Assembly (NCBI RefSeq): GCF_022378355.1
Contig: NZ_JAKMAJ010000006.1
Coordinates: forward strand, 203,213-267,212
Source: Brenneria bubanii
Lineage (GTDB): Bacteria > Pseudomonadota > Gammaproteobacteria > Enterobacterales > Enterobacteriaceae
DNA length: 64,000 nucleotides
Reading direction: 5' to 3'
The position numbers and the translations under genes are program-made. Shown in pieces: positions 53,484 through 62,001 of this stretch (position 1 is the first letter of the stretch; every line of letters begins with the position of its first letter). The notes beneath the pieces are model-generated. The model worked only from the letters and a program-made list of their open reading frames with translations, was not told the origin of the DNA and ran no database searches.

Positions 53484-54242
53484 TCAGAGGTATTTTTTGA
53501 AAGATGCGGTGGTCACAGTCACCGCGATCCCCAACAGAATCGCTGCCGGCAACAACAGCAGGTTGGGATACACTGCCGCTGGCCAGGACAGATACAGCAT
53601 GCAGGGGATGTAAACAGCGGGTTTCACCATCCGTTTCGCATGGTGATACACAAAGCTCGATTCATACCCGGCGCCGTAACGCCGAATATCACGCCGCCCC
53701 ATCCCTTCGGTCAATGCAACCAGCACCACCAACACAAACAGCGGAATAGAGAGCACCAGTATCGTGACCCGGACCAGGGCGATCACCGTGACATACATGC
53801 CCGCCAGCAGGAAATCCTGCAAAGAATTAGCCAGTTGACCACTCCAGTTGTTCAGTTCTCTGGCTATCGCGTTCTGGCTGTGCGCTTGTGTCTCATAAGC
53901 GCGATGGATCCACGCCAGAAAGCCGCTGTCGACAAATGCCCACTGATAGGCCGCGCTGATCCAGCGAACCAGGGTGATCGACGGTTCCGACAACAGCAGG
54001 CTGCGGGTAAATTCCGATGACAAATACCCTATTTCCGTATGCATCACCGCCTCACTGTGCGACGCACCCAGCTCTGGCCAGAAGAACACCATGCCGACAT
54101 ATTCGATCACCAGACTCACAAAGAGCGAAGCCAGGAACATCCCAATCAATGTCCAGGGCCAGCCCCACAACACGTTGTAAATCAATCCGTGTTTTCGCGG
54201 CGGCACAGGTTGCTGTGGCTGAGTATTATCCGTTTGCGACAT
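53484..54242 (-). CDS. ICE membrane protein (TIGR03747, PFL_4697)
   Basis: A 252-residue protein with membrane helices at about 30-55, 140-175 and 215-245 (WPWTLIGMFLASLFVSLVIEYVG; FLLAGMYVTVIALVRVTILV). Between them are GYLSSEFTRSLLLSEPSI and REGM-type GMGRRDIRRYGAGYESSFVYHHAKR, typical for the family. Its start overlaps the traD end by 17 nt. Partner of the coupling protein in this ICE group; exact role unknown. Confidence 0.88.
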   Translation of the reverse strand: MSQTDNTQPQQPVPPRKHGLIYNVLWGWPWTLIGMFLASLFVSLVIEYVGMVFFWPELGASHSEAVMHTEIGYLSSEFTRSLLLSEPSITLVRWISAAYQWAFVDSGFLAWIHRAYETQAHSQNAIARELNNWSGQLANSLQDFLLAGMYVTVIALVRVTILVLSIPLFVLVVLVALTEGMGRRDIRRYGAGYESSFVYHHAKRMVKPAVYIPCMLYLSWPAAVYPNLLLLPAAILLGIAVTVTTASFKKYL

Positions 54243-56331
54243 GCGTTCTCCCTACCGTATCCGGCATGATCTGACTTGCCGACCACCAGGACTCACTGGT
54301 CCGGTAGTTACGCCTCATCTCCTCGGCAATTTTCTGCAGGTTAGCGGGCATCAGCACATCATCACCGTCGCCGCTGGGCAAAGGCATGCGGATTTTCCAT
54401 AACTGCCCGCCTTCCAGCAGAGCAAACGCCTGGCCTTTGGGCAGATTAATCACATCAGCCGGCGCCAGTAACGGTGTCTTCACTGTGCTGACACGATCCT
54501 GGGTGCTGGAAGTAAAATCCTGCCCTTTCTCAACATCAGCGGTGTCTGCATGACCGGATACCAGGGTTTTGGTATACACCTCCACCTCCGGCAATTGTGA
54601 TGTCAGTAACTGAGCCGTCCGCTGCTCACGCACGCGCAACATAATCAAAGTATTGAAGTTACCGGTGACCTGGGCCGCTTTGGCCGCACTGCCGATACGA
54701 GCCTCGATGTCTGACTCGGTTTGCGTATAGGCTGTCACCTGAATACCGGCGCCGCCGCCCTTATTGATTAGCGGGATAAACTCCTCCCCCATCAATTCAT
54801 TGAACTCGTCACAATGCAGGTTTATCGGCAGCTTGCCGTCGGCTCGGGTTGGCAGTCCGCCATGCATACCGTGTTTATAGATATGGCCGGCCACGGATAC
54901 CAGATCAGCGAACATGCTGTTACCGACAGCGGAGGCCACCACGCCATCGGACAACGCATCCAATCCGACATAAACAATGCCGCGCTTGCGGATGACCTGC
55001 TCCCAGTCAAAAATAGGTCGCGGATCGGCCATGTTCGTATAATCGGGCGCCAACAATTCAGCGGTTTTGCCGGTCGTCAACTTCTCCAGCAACGGCAGCA
55101 ATGAAGCGACGATTTTGTCAAAGTATGTGCGGTCATAACGTACGGCCGAGCGCAAACCATCCAGGATGGGATCATACAATTGCTTGCCAATGTCAGAGCT
55201 CAACGCCATTTCCACCGCCATGATTTTTATCGCGTTCGGCTGGCCCTGCATGTTGCGCGGCACATCATCTTCCGTCAGCACCTGCAGGCTGTTATCAATC
55301 TGCTGCAGTAGCGCCGGCATCCGTTCCTCGATAACCTTATGCGCATAGGTCTCGTAAAGTTCATTAATGTTATTCACATAACGGGTGATCAGGGTGTAGT
55401 CAGGGCGTTGGCCCAGAGCGACCAGGGCGCGGGCAACGATATTGACGAACCGCCAGGCAAACTCGCGGAACGCGGCGCTGTTCCCCTCCCCACTTAACTG
55501 CCCGGAAATTCGGCCCGCCACTTCCGAAACACGCTCAAACCTGCCGACCGCGTTATAACGTGCAGAGATATCCGGCCACCCAAGATGAAATATATACAAC
55601 TCATCCCCTCGACCGGCGCGGTGGGCCTCAGCCCAAACTCGGCGTAACAGGTCCGCATCGCCTTTTGGGTCGAACACGATGGTGATATCGCCGCGGCGGA
55701 TGTCCTGGGAGATCAGCAGTTCAGCCAGGCGGGTTTTACCGACTCGCGTCGTGCCCAGTACCAGGGAGTGGCCGACACGTTCACCAAGCGGCATCGAGAC
55801 GTCGAGCTCATCCGGCTCAATGCCATGGATTGCCGGATTGCCCCCCACCGGCGGTAAAGGCCGGACCGGATTCAGCGGCGAATCGGTTCGTAGCAACCGG
55901 GACAACCACGGCATGTTGTATTCGGTTTGCAGTTCCAGACGCCGCGCCATCTGATAAAGTTTTGGCGGCAGGACATACTTCTCGACTTCCGGCCGACGCG
56001 TATCCATTAGGCGCTGGGTATGCTTCTGTTGCCAGCGAAAACCTCTGCCAAGGAAAAGCCGTTGCCGGCTGACGGGGATCTGCGCGCTGGTCATGACATA
56101 ACGGGATAAGCGGCGCAGATTACGGCGGTAACGGATCACCTTCATGCCCTGACGCGCCCGAATAACCGACAGAACGGCGAAGCCACTGGCGGTGACATAA
56201 CTGACCGACGGTGCCAATGCCACCGACCAGGGCGCTACAAAACAAATCCCGGCAGCGGCGCCGGCGACGATTGCCGTATTGAGTTCCACCGCAGGACGCA
56301 GCAGCGCTTCCATCACATGGCGATTACTCAT
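54226..56331 (-). CDS. traD: Conjugative coupling ATPase TraD (TIGR03743, SXT/TOL type)
   Basis: A 701-residue type IV coupling protein that recruits the relaxase-DNA complex to the secretion channel. Two N-terminal membrane helices (AGICFVAPWSVALAP and following) precede the ATPase domain with Walker A LGTTRVGKTR (Gly193-Thr200) and a motor core including NLHCDEFNELMGEEFIPL and YTQTESDIEARIGSA. It overlaps both neighbours. SXT-type TraD usually partners with MobH relaxases, in line with the relaxase homologue at 19.6-21.3 kb. Confidence 0.93.
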   Translation of the reverse strand: MSNRHVMEALLRPAVELNTAIVAGAAAGICFVAPWSVALAPSVSYVTASGFAVLSVIRARQGMKVIRYRRNLRRLSRYVMTSAQIPVSRQRLFLGRGFRWQQKHTQRLMDTRRPEVEKYVLPPKLYQMARRLELQTEYNMPWLSRLLRTDSPLNPVRPLPPVGGNPAIHGIEPDELDVSMPLGERVGHSLVLGTTRVGKTRLAELLISQDIRRGDITIVFDPKGDADLLRRVWAEAHRAGRGDELYIFHLGWPDISARYNAVGRFERVSEVAGRISGQLSGEGNSAAFREFAWRFVNIVARALVALGQRPDYTLITRYVNNINELYETYAHKVIEERMPALLQQIDNSLQVLTEDDVPRNMQGQPNAIKIMAVEMALSSDIGKQLYDPILDGLRSAVRYDRTYFDKIVASLLPLLEKLTTGKTAELLAPDYTNMADPRPIFDWEQVIRKRGIVYVGLDALSDGVVASAVGNSMFADLVSVAGHIYKHGMHGGLPTRADGKLPINLHCDEFNELMGEEFIPLINKGGGAGIQVTAYTQTESDIEARIGSAAKAAQVTGNFNTLIMLRVREQRTAQLLTSQLPEVEVYTKTLVSGHADTADVEKGQDFTSSTQDRVSTVKTPLLAPADVINLPKGQAFALLEGGQLWKIRMPLPSGDGDDVLMPANLQKIAEEMRRNYRTSESWWSASQIMPDTVGRTHVANG

Positions 56332-56543
56332 CGTTTTTTCTCCGTCGATAATTGCGACAAACGCTGAATCACCCGCTCAGCCTTGGCCCGGTACCGCCGG
56401 TACCGCCGGTGACGCCGTACGCTGGCCTTTTGATCACTACGCAGATTCAGCGTCACCATAACCCCGATAAACAACCCGACCAACAGCGTCGTCAGCAATG
56501 GATTGGCCATCAATTCAGCGGTCAGGTGTGGCGCCGGCATCAT
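56328..56543 (-). CDS. Small ICE membrane protein, unknown
   Basis: A 71-residue protein with one membrane helix (LLTTLLVGLFIGVMVTLNLR) and a very basic tail (RRHRRYRRYRAKAERVIQRL). It overlaps traD and the next gene by 4 nt each, so it is part of the coupled operon. No function known. Confidence 0.75.
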   Translation of the reverse strand: MMPAPHLTAELMANPLLTTLLVGLFIGVMVTLNLRSDQKASVRRHRRYRRYRAKAERVIQRLSQLSTEKKR

Positions 56544-57064
56544 GGGGTCACCTGCTGCGACAACCCGGAGTCCGTGATAAGCACCGGATAATGGCTAAAC
56601 TGCAAACGGCGCGCCAGCTCACCGCCTGACGCCGGCGCCATAGGCACTCCGGGGGCCATTTCACGCAGTGACTGAAGCCCCGGAAAGTGGCTGACGTTCA
56701 CCACCAATCCGGCGGCACGGCGGGACTTCAGGCTTTTCGCATTTGCCTGCAGCCAGGCACGGGAGGCGGCGTCATCCCCAACAATAAACAAGGCGCCGAT
56801 GCCCGGTAGATTCAGCGGTCGTGAGGCGACGTTCCCCGGAGTCAGCTCCGGCGTGATCACTGGCAACATCGCCGTTTCCGTTTCAGGCGCAGACAACGGG
56901 AGCGGCGGTTCCACAGGGGGAGAAGGCCGCACGTCCTGGCGATTGATCCCCTCAAAATAGGGTGCGGCATCATCACCCCCTACATCGGCAATGACGTTCA
57001 AATTGGCTAACGCTGTGGCCGTCACCAGGTTCAATCCGAACAACAGAAAATTCACTTTACGCAT
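56540..57064 (-). CDS. ICE protein (TIGR03765, PFL_4695)
   Basis: A 174-residue exported protein with a signal peptide (VNFLLFGLNLVTATALA). The C-terminal half (LFIVGDDAASRAWLQANAKSLK; AAGLVVNVSHFPGLQSLREM; FSHYPVLITDSGLSQQ) is the conserved domain of the family. Position beside traD is conserved. Function unknown. Confidence 0.87.
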   Translation of the reverse strand: MRKVNFLLFGLNLVTATALANLNVIADVGGDDAAPYFEGINRQDVRPSPPVEPPLPLSAPETETAMLPVITPELTPGNVASRPLNLPGIGALFIVGDDAASRAWLQANAKSLKSRRAAGLVVNVSHFPGLQSLREMAPGVPMAPASGGELARRLQFSHYPVLITDSGLSQQVTP

Positions 57065-57066
57065 AA

Positions 57067-57735
57067 TTATTGGCTCCGTGGCTCTATCCAGGTCAACGCC
57101 GCGGTCTGCACCGGCATTGTCGTCGTACGGGTCACGATGGCGGGAGCCGTCGTTCCGGCGTTAATCCGTGCCAGCTTGGTCTTCACGATGGATTTGTAAC
57201 GGGCGGCAGGGGCGCCGCCGGCGGGATGGTGATAGCAGCCAGCAGCCGCCAGCCAACTCCCCGGATTACGGTCATAGCACTCTCGCAGAATGCTCGCGGC
57301 AGCGTTGAGGTTGGTATAAGGGTCAAATGCCTCCCAGGTCGACGTAAAATGGTGACCATTCCAGCCCAGGTTTACCTGGGCAATGCCGACATCAATGCGT
57401 TTACGCGGATGCGTTTTCAGGAAACTCTGCAGGGCTTCCCAGGCCTGCAGACGGCTGGCATATCGGTAACCTTTCCCGGCGACATTGATGGTCCATGGCC
57501 AGGGACGTTCGACCGAAGGAGGCTGGCCGGCTCCCCGGGTAACAGAGGAAATGCTTTTGGGCGCCATCGAGGTTTCAGCCAGCGCCACCGAATAGAGCGA
57601 TTCCGCCGGCACTCCGTGGCGCATAGCCACTTCGCGGTAACCGGCCGGGATATCTTGTGCGATAGCGGCCTGTCCGCAAACCGGTAACCCACACCCCACT
57701 GACAGCGCCAGGGTCAGAACGCGGCAATAGTCCAT
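57067..57735 (-). CDS. Lytic transglycosylase (SLT family) of the transfer system
   Basis: A 222-residue exported muramidase-like protein. Signal peptide VLTLALSVGCGLPVCGQAAIA. The catalytic Glu lies in YSVALAETSMAPK, and the substrate motif RIDVGIAQVNLGWN matches the GxxQ(I/V)N signature. It opens peptidoglycan for the secretion channel. The VirB1-like position before TIGR03765 is conserved. It overlaps the upstream TIGR03759 gene by 22 nt. Confidence 0.9.
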   Translation of the reverse strand: MDYCRVLTLALSVGCGLPVCGQAAIAQDIPAGYREVAMRHGVPAESLYSVALAETSMAPKSISSVTRGAGQPPSVERPWPWTINVAGKGYRYASRLQAWEALQSFLKTHPRKRIDVGIAQVNLGWNGHHFTSTWEAFDPYTNLNAAASILRECYDRNPGSWLAAAGCYHHPAGGAPAARYKSIVKTKLARINAGTTAPAIVTRTTTMPVQTAALTWIEPRSQ

Positions 57736-58436
57736 CCGTTTTCCCCCTGTTGCAACACAACCGGCATCAGGCCGTTGCCGAATTTCATCCAGCGGCCACC
57801 GTCATGATTGAGCGTAATTTGGCGCGCGCGCACCTTATCAACGGGAATGTGATGCTCCCTGGCCCAGTCACGCAGCAAACTGTCGTTGCCATGGCTGTCG
57901 ACCAGGTAAATATCGACAGGTCGGTTGTCCGCCAGAACCGCCGCCAGACGCGCATCGCACGGGACGCAATCCTTAGCCTTAACAAACAGGGCCAGACGGC
58001 CGCCGGTATCATGCGCAATCCCCGCCGCATTCCCCATGTTTACCGACAATACCCCCAGGCGTTGCCAGGCGGCATCCACCTCCCGCTGAAACTTCAGTTC
58101 CTTCTCGGTACGGGCAAATTCTTGCCTGACCCATTGTTCGGCATATTTTTTTCGTTCAGTGTCAGTTCGTGCCTCAATGCCCAACGCCGTTAATGGATCG
58201 AGCCCGGGTGACTGCATACCGCGGGGGCCATCCATTAATTGTTGGTATCGCTGGTAATCCTCGGCATTCAGCCCCCACTGGCTGGCCTGTTTCTGGATAT
58301 CCTGAGAAGTGCTTTGCGCGGTTTCCTGCCTGGAAACATCCTGTCCCTGACTGTTTACAGTCTGGATCCTGGCGTGAGCCGAACCACAGGTCAGAATCAG
58401 TACCGACAGGATAAAAACCGTGTTTTTTGGTCTCAT
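57714..58436 (-). CDS. ICE protein (TIGR03759, PFL_4693)
   Basis: A 240-residue exported protein. Signal peptide NTVFILSVLILTCGSAHA. The body has WGLNAEDYQRYQQLMDGPRG, DPLTALGIEARTDTERKKYAEQWV and a thioredoxin-like C-terminal part with FVKAKDCVPCDARLAAVLA. Such a CxxC (CVPC) suggests redox activity on disulfide-rich transfer proteins. This CxxC is inference from sequence. It is linked by overlap with the transglycosylase gene. Confidence 0.87.
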   Translation of the reverse strand: MRPKNTVFILSVLILTCGSAHARIQTVNSQGQDVSRQETAQSTSQDIQKQASQWGLNAEDYQRYQQLMDGPRGMQSPGLDPLTALGIEARTDTERKKYAEQWVRQEFARTEKELKFQREVDAAWQRLGVLSVNMGNAAGIAHDTGGRLALFVKAKDCVPCDARLAAVLADNRPVDIYLVDSHGNDSLLRDWAREHHIPVDKVRARQITLNHDGGRWMKFGNGLMPVVLQQGENGWTIAAF

Positions 58437-58446
58437 CTAACATTCC

Positions 58447-59220
58447 TCACTGCACGTTGAGTGTCTGCAGACGGCCATTCACGCGGAATGTAGCCTGCCC
58501 AATCCCGGAGCTGACCAACTGCCAACCCGATACTGACTCCCCCTCGCCAATTAAACGCACCTGGGATAAATCACTGAACTCCAGCGGTGCCACAGCGGCG
58601 AATGCGGCAGTACCTCGCCGCTCAATCCCCGTCAGCACAAAAGGCGCTTTTCGCGCCACGCGTACTGCTTCTCTTGCAGGCGATTTAATCGGCGTAGCCG
58701 GATGCTTTGGGATGATTTTGGCCGTTGCAGACGGCGCAGCGGGGACGGATGTTGATGGTTTTGTCGATGCGCCAGTTGAGCTTGCCGGGGTATCAGTCGT
58801 TGGTATCGGGGCTGATGACGCCGACTTTTTGTATGCGGCGAGGTCATCTTTCAAAGCGTTCAAATCCGCTTGCTGAGCCTCCAGTTGCGCCTGCAACTGC
58901 TGCGGCAACACTGCGTTACTGATGATTGCCGTAAGTTTCGTCTCAAATTGCGCCTGGCGGCTTTCCAGCATGGCGACTTGCTGCTGTTGCGCCCCGATCG
59001 TGTTGCGCAAAGACGACACATCGTTTTGTGGCGACAGATTTCTCTGAGCCTGCTCCAGTTGTGCAACGCGTTGGTTAACGCCCTTAAGCGCATGACTGCC
59101 GACCATGCCCATCATGAGGAAAATCAATGCGCCTCCGGTGAGCCCCCAGAATGTTTTGCTGCGAAGGAGACCTTTTTGAGGCGCGGCCATCCGGGGCATG
59201 TGTTCGTTTTGTGCTGTCAT
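58447..59220 (-). CDS. ICE coiled-coil membrane protein next to PilL
   Basis: A 257-residue protein with an N-terminal membrane helix (FWGLTGGALIFLMMGMVGSHAL), a coiled coil (NQRVAQLEQAQRNL; LESRQAQFETKLTAI; LEAQQADLNALKDDLAAYKK), a Pro/Ser/Thr linker and a compact C-terminal domain ending GQATFRVNGRLQTLNVQ. ATG 59220 overlaps the PilL stop (ATGA). GGAGG is 12 nt upstream; the in-frame ATG at 59232 would touch it. It is probably part of the pilus or channel assembly; I do not recognise a named family. Confidence 0.78.
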   Translation of the reverse strand: MTAQNEHMPRMAAPQKGLLRSKTFWGLTGGALIFLMMGMVGSHALKGVNQRVAQLEQAQRNLSPQNDVSSLRNTIGAQQQQVAMLESRQAQFETKLTAIISNAVLPQQLQAQLEAQQADLNALKDDLAAYKKSASSAPIPTTDTPASSTGASTKPSTSVPAAPSATAKIIPKHPATPIKSPAREAVRVARKAPFVLTGIERRGTAAFAAVAPLEFSDLSQVRLIGEGESVSGWQLVSSGIGQATFRVNGRLQTLNVQ

Positions 59221-59840
59221 TTTTTCAGCCATCCTCCGGTTGCCGGTACGGTTTTTACTGGCGGCGGCGCAATAGAGGTCACCGGCGCGCTGACCGGGGC
59301 AGAGACAACCGTCGCCGGCGGCAATTGCGTGGCCGGCAACTGGTACCCTTCGCGCAGGCTGTGGCAAACGACACGCTGTACATCGTCCACTTCAAGCTGC
59401 CAGGCAGGACCCGCCAGTACCTGCAACGCAGTACGTAAACGCATGGGCCCCAATTGGTACTGAACAGCCGGCAGCGCCTGTCGGTACAGCACACCGTTTG
59501 CCGGTCCCGTGGCGCACAGCGAGAATCCCGACTGGCGCAGGACATAACGCAAGGCATCCGCCACCGTCGGTTTAACCGACGCCGGGATGCGAATATCGAT
59601 AATCTGGGAGAGCGGATCGCGCTGGACGGAAGCAGGATCGGTACTAACCAGTAAATAACGGTCATACCGAACCACTTCCGGCGCCCGGGCATAAACATCC
59701 GGGCTAACCGGTTGCACATTACGGGTAACGGTGACAGGCGGCGTGACTGATGAAACATCACGTTGTTGCAAAGGTTGCCGGGGGGCGCACCCTGTCAGCA
59801 TGATGGCCGCCAGGGAAGTGATGACGAGTGTTTTTTTCAT
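59217..59840 (-). CDS. pilL: PilL-like lipoprotein (TIGR03748)
   Basis: A 207-residue lipoprotein: MKKTLVITSLAAIMLTGCAPRQ, with Cys18 in the lipobox. The C-terminal half (DIRIPASVKPTVADALRYVLRQSGFSLC; LRTALQVLAGPAWQLEVDDVQRVVC) is an STN/PilL-type domain of conjugative type IVb pilus systems. First gene of the 59.8-53.5 kb operon; the promoter is expected in 59841-59930. Family position in PFGI-1-type ICEs is conserved. Confidence 0.9.
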   Translation of the reverse strand: MKKTLVITSLAAIMLTGCAPRQPLQQRDVSSVTPPVTVTRNVQPVSPDVYARAPEVVRYDRYLLVSTDPASVQRDPLSQIIDIRIPASVKPTVADALRYVLRQSGFSLCATGPANGVLYRQALPAVQYQLGPMRLRTALQVLAGPAWQLEVDDVQRVVCHSLREGYQLPATQLPPATVVSAPVSAPVTSIAPPPVKTVPATGGWLKK

Positions 59841-59930
59841 CCGGATGGTTTCCTGTTCAGTGACAATTGACAGGTGTCACTGTGCGGTTACCGCCCACTG
59901 TCCTCAATTAACAACTCTTTTTGCAAAACC

Positions 59931-59962
59931 AAAAAAAACGCCAACCCGAAGGTCAGCGTTTT
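59931..59962 (-). terminator. Terminator after the DUF2442 gene
   Basis: AACGC...GCGTT and ACC...GGT stems (59938-59960) with a CGAA loop region and a two-base internal mismatch. It is flanked by A8 (U8 on the minus strand) and by TTTTGTT, so it may act in both directions. It lies 29 nt beyond the DUF2442 stop and before pilL. Confidence 0.75.
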
Positions 59963-59990
59963 GTTAGGTGAGGAGGATTAAAATAAGGGG

Positions 59991-60263
59991 CTAAGTTAAA
60001 GAGGGGGAACGATTAACGCCTCGCGCTCCTAACAGCAGTCCTTCCGTACTTAAATCCTCATCCAGATCTGGCCAGTGTATGCCTAAACCCGCACCACATA
60101 GCTCCCAGTTTTCACGTTGAGCCTGAGTGCCGGCCGCGAGACGAGGATACCAGGCCAGAGGGACTGAAATGGAACGGCCATCCATCAAATCGACCGTCAG
60201 ACGATCGTCATCGATATGGACGTTCATTACACGCAGATCGTTCTCATTGCGCAAAGTAAGCAT
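59991..60263 (-). CDS. DUF2442 protein, second gene of a DUF4160/DUF2442 pair
   Basis: A 90-residue protein (MLTLRNENDLRVMNVHIDDDRLTVDLMDGRSISVPLAWYPRL) with the DUF2442 core GRSISVPLAWYPRLAAGT and ENWELCGAGLGIHWPDLDEDLS. ATG 60263 has AGGAGG 8 nt upstream. It overlaps the DUF4160 gene by 20 nt. The pair is widespread on mobile elements and looks like a toxin-antitoxin or accessory module; function has not been shown as far as I know. Confidence 0.85.
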   Translation of the reverse strand: MLTLRNENDLRVMNVHIDDDRLTVDLMDGRSISVPLAWYPRLAAGTQAQRENWELCGAGLGIHWPDLDEDLSTEGLLLGARGVNRSPSLT

Positions 60264-60480
60264 TCCAGGCCTCCTGTAAAAGTGTCTGGTGTTCAGCGAC
60301 CAAACGTTGTAGTACGCGCAGTTCATGTGAAGCAAACCCCACACTACGCGCAACACTGCCATCATGTAACCATATTTTAGCCGTTGCATTACCCTTATCA
60401 ATATGGACATGCGCAGGCTCATTCGGTTCATGGCTGTAAAAGTAAAAGCGAAAACCGTCCACTCTAAGAATTGTCGGCAT
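60244..60480 (-). CDS. DUF4160 protein, first gene of a DUF4160/DUF2442 pair
   Basis: A 78-residue protein with the DUF4160 signature MPTILRVDGFRFYFYSHEPNEPAHVHIDKG and a C-terminal helix (ELRVLQRLVAEHQTLLQEAW). ATG 60507 is upstream in frame, but MPTILRV at 60480 has AGGAG upstream and fits the family. It lies 16 nt after ssb, so it may be cotranscribed with it. Confidence 0.88.
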   Translation of the reverse strand: MPTILRVDGFRFYFYSHEPNEPAHVHIDKGNATAKIWLHDGSVARSVGFASHELRVLQRLVAEHQTLLQEAWNAYFAQ

Positions 60481-60496
60481 AGTGATCTCCTGACAA

Positions 60497-61039
60497 TCAA
60501 AGAGCATGAATGGCTGATTTCGCTATTCCGTAACCAAACCCAAGGAACGGAATATCATCTTCAAAATCAATCGGAGGCTCATTTCCTCCTGATTGGGATT
60601 GAGGCTGTTGAGGCGCGGAACCGCTGTGCGTTGGCTGCTGGGGCTGTCCCCATCCTCCCTGAGCACGTTGACCAGAGTTTGCTGACTGGGAACGACCGCC
60701 CAACATCTGCATCGTTCCCCCCATACTGACCACGACTTCGGTTGAATAGCGGTCCTGACCACTCTGATCCTGCCATTTACGGGTCTGGAGCTGGCCTTCG
60801 ATATAGACCTGTGACCCTTTACGCAGGTACTCACCGGCAATTTCAGCCAGTTTGCTGAACAGCACAACACGGTGCCATTCCGTTTTTTCCTTCTGCTCAC
60901 CAGATTGTTTATCACGCCAGGTTTCGGAAGTGGCCAGTGACAATGTTGCTACTGCACTACCGGCTGGCAGGTAACGGATTTCAGGATCCTGACCAAGAAA
61001 ACCGACAAGAATGACTTTATTTACGCCGCGAGACGCCAT
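60497..61039 (-). CDS. ssb: Single-stranded DNA-binding protein SSB
   Basis: A 180-residue ICE-encoded SSB. The OB fold (residues 1-110) begins [23 protein letters not shown]. The Gln/Ser-rich linker follows. The acidic tip IDFEDDIPF is present but not terminal: 15 more residues ([15 protein letters not shown]) follow it, an extension seen in ICE SSBs. It protects ssDNA during transfer or element replication. ATG 61039 has GAGG upstream; a terminator separates it from the DUF3577 gene. Confidence 0.92.
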   Translation of the reverse strand: MASRGVNKVILVGFLGQDPEIRYLPAGSAVATLSLATSETWRDKQSGEQKEKTEWHRVVLFSKLAEIAGEYLRKGSQVYIEGQLQTRKWQDQSGQDRYSTEVVVSMGGTMQMLGGRSQSANSGQRAQGGWGQPQQPTHSGSAPQQPQSQSGGNEPPIDFEDDIPFLGFGYGIAKSAIHAL

Positions 61040-61069
61040 AATCGAATCCTCATAGGGAATAAGAAAGGG

Positions 61070-61096
61070 AAAAACGCCCCGAGAACATGCGGGGCG
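61070..61096 (-). terminator. Terminator of the DUF3577 gene
   Basis: CGCCCCG (61075-61081) and CGGGGCG (61090-61096) form a 7-bp GC stem followed on the minus strand by U4-5. It is 13 nt past the DUF3577 stop and 31 nt before the ssb start codon. Confidence 0.8.
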
Positions 61097-61108
61097 TAGA
61101 GGGCGTTA

Positions 61109-61573
61109 TCAGAAGGAGTTTTCTGCGTATTGTTGCTGAGCAGAACCTTGCTGAGGCGGCGTGGAGTCAGATTTCTCAGCCTGATAAACCTTCTCCTGGC
61201 CGATTTTGATCCAATCGACCTTGATCAGGCGGGCTTTCAGACTGACACGTTGTTCACCGGCATGTTCACCGCTGTTGAGCGTAAAAATGTCCGTTTTCAG
61301 GTTGCTGAGCACAAACCCAATCAGGACTTTTTTGTCTTCATCAACCGACTTTTGACAACGATTGATTAGGCTGCTGGCTTCTTTACCGGCGACCGTGACA
61401 TCGAAACGCGTATAACTGGCGTTATCGGTCGGACCAGAAAGTCCGTTGATGACACAGCTGATAAAGGTGCCGTTAGAACCATTGACCTGGCGAACATTGC
61501 TGAGATACCCCATTCCTTTAATGGTCAGGTTGAAATATTCAGTTTTGTTGGACGTGTTTTGCGCTTGAGACAT
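61109..61573 (-). CDS. STY4534-family ICE replication protein (DUF3577)
   Basis: A 154-residue protein (MSQAQNTSNKTEYFNLTIKGMGYLSNVRQV) with the DUF3577 body: FISCVINGLSGPTDNASYTRFDVTVAG and VLIGFVLSNLKTDIFT. The family occurs next to ssb and topB in SPI-7-type ICEs and is thought to serve element replication or maintenance. An upstream ATG at 61672 lies in the leader; 61573 has GGAG and the family start. It follows an RNA leader and a copy of the structured RNA element, the same arrangement as at the accessory operon. Confidence 0.88.
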   Translation of the reverse strand: MSQAQNTSNKTEYFNLTIKGMGYLSNVRQVNGSNGTFISCVINGLSGPTDNASYTRFDVTVAGKEASSLINRCQKSVDEDKKVLIGFVLSNLKTDIFTLNSGEHAGEQRVSLKARLIKVDWIKIGQEKVYQAEKSDSTPPQQGSAQQQYAENSF

Positions 61574-61650
61574 GATGTTTTCTCCATGGAGTGTAGATTC
61601 GGTGACGGAGAAAGACACCTTCCCCGACGGGAAAAGTGTTTCCCGTCGGG
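61574..61650 (-). promoter_or_regulatory. Switch-like RNA leader, DUF3577 gene
   Basis: A perfect 12-bp hairpin (CCCGACGGGAAA 61623-61634 with TTTCCCGTCGGG 61639-61650). Downstream on the minus strand GGTGTCTTTCTCC can pair with GGAGAAAACATC, which holds the Shine-Dalgarno and touches the ATG, leaving one bulge. The design is the same as in the 23-29 kb leaders. Confidence 0.65.
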
Positions 61651-61698
61651 AGTCTGCAAAGTCGTACGTCAATGCAGACAGTCTGGATTGTGAAATGG

Positions 61699-61917
61699 AC
61701 CTTCATCACTGTTGAGTGATCCCCGTTCTCAAAGGTTAAACGGAGTTACCACCACAAGGGCATCCTCTTTCAGGCTACAAGGATATTCGCGATCGCCCGA
61801 AGGCGTTTCTCACAGACCGCTGAAACATTGGTTGGCACTCACCCGAAGGCGCTTCTCACAGAGTGCGGAAGCATTGGCTGGTTGTCCGGAGACAACAAGT
61901 AAGCCTGTTCATTTTTA
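61699..61917 (-). ncRNA. Repeated structured RNA element, copy 3
   Basis: The third copy of the element at 28919 and 31699. It is closest to copy 1. The outer hairpin is GTTGTCCGGAGACAAC and the second tandem unit shows GCTTC/GAAGC instead of GCCTC/GAGGC, a further compensatory change. It ends 48 nt before the DUF3577 leader. Confidence 0.7.
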
Positions 61918-61965
61918 ATGCAAGTTATGTGAGTGTCAACGTTAATAATAAGTTTTGCGGGCGAT

Positions 61966-62001
61966 AAAAATAAAAACGGCGTTGATCCGAAAATCAACGC
62001 C
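61966..62001 (-). terminator. Terminator of topB
   Basis: GGCGTTGAT (61978-61986) pairs with ATCAACGCC (61993-62001), followed on the minus strand by GTTTTTATTTTT. It is 244 nt past the topB stop; the stretch 62002-62244 shows no gene. Confidence 0.85.
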
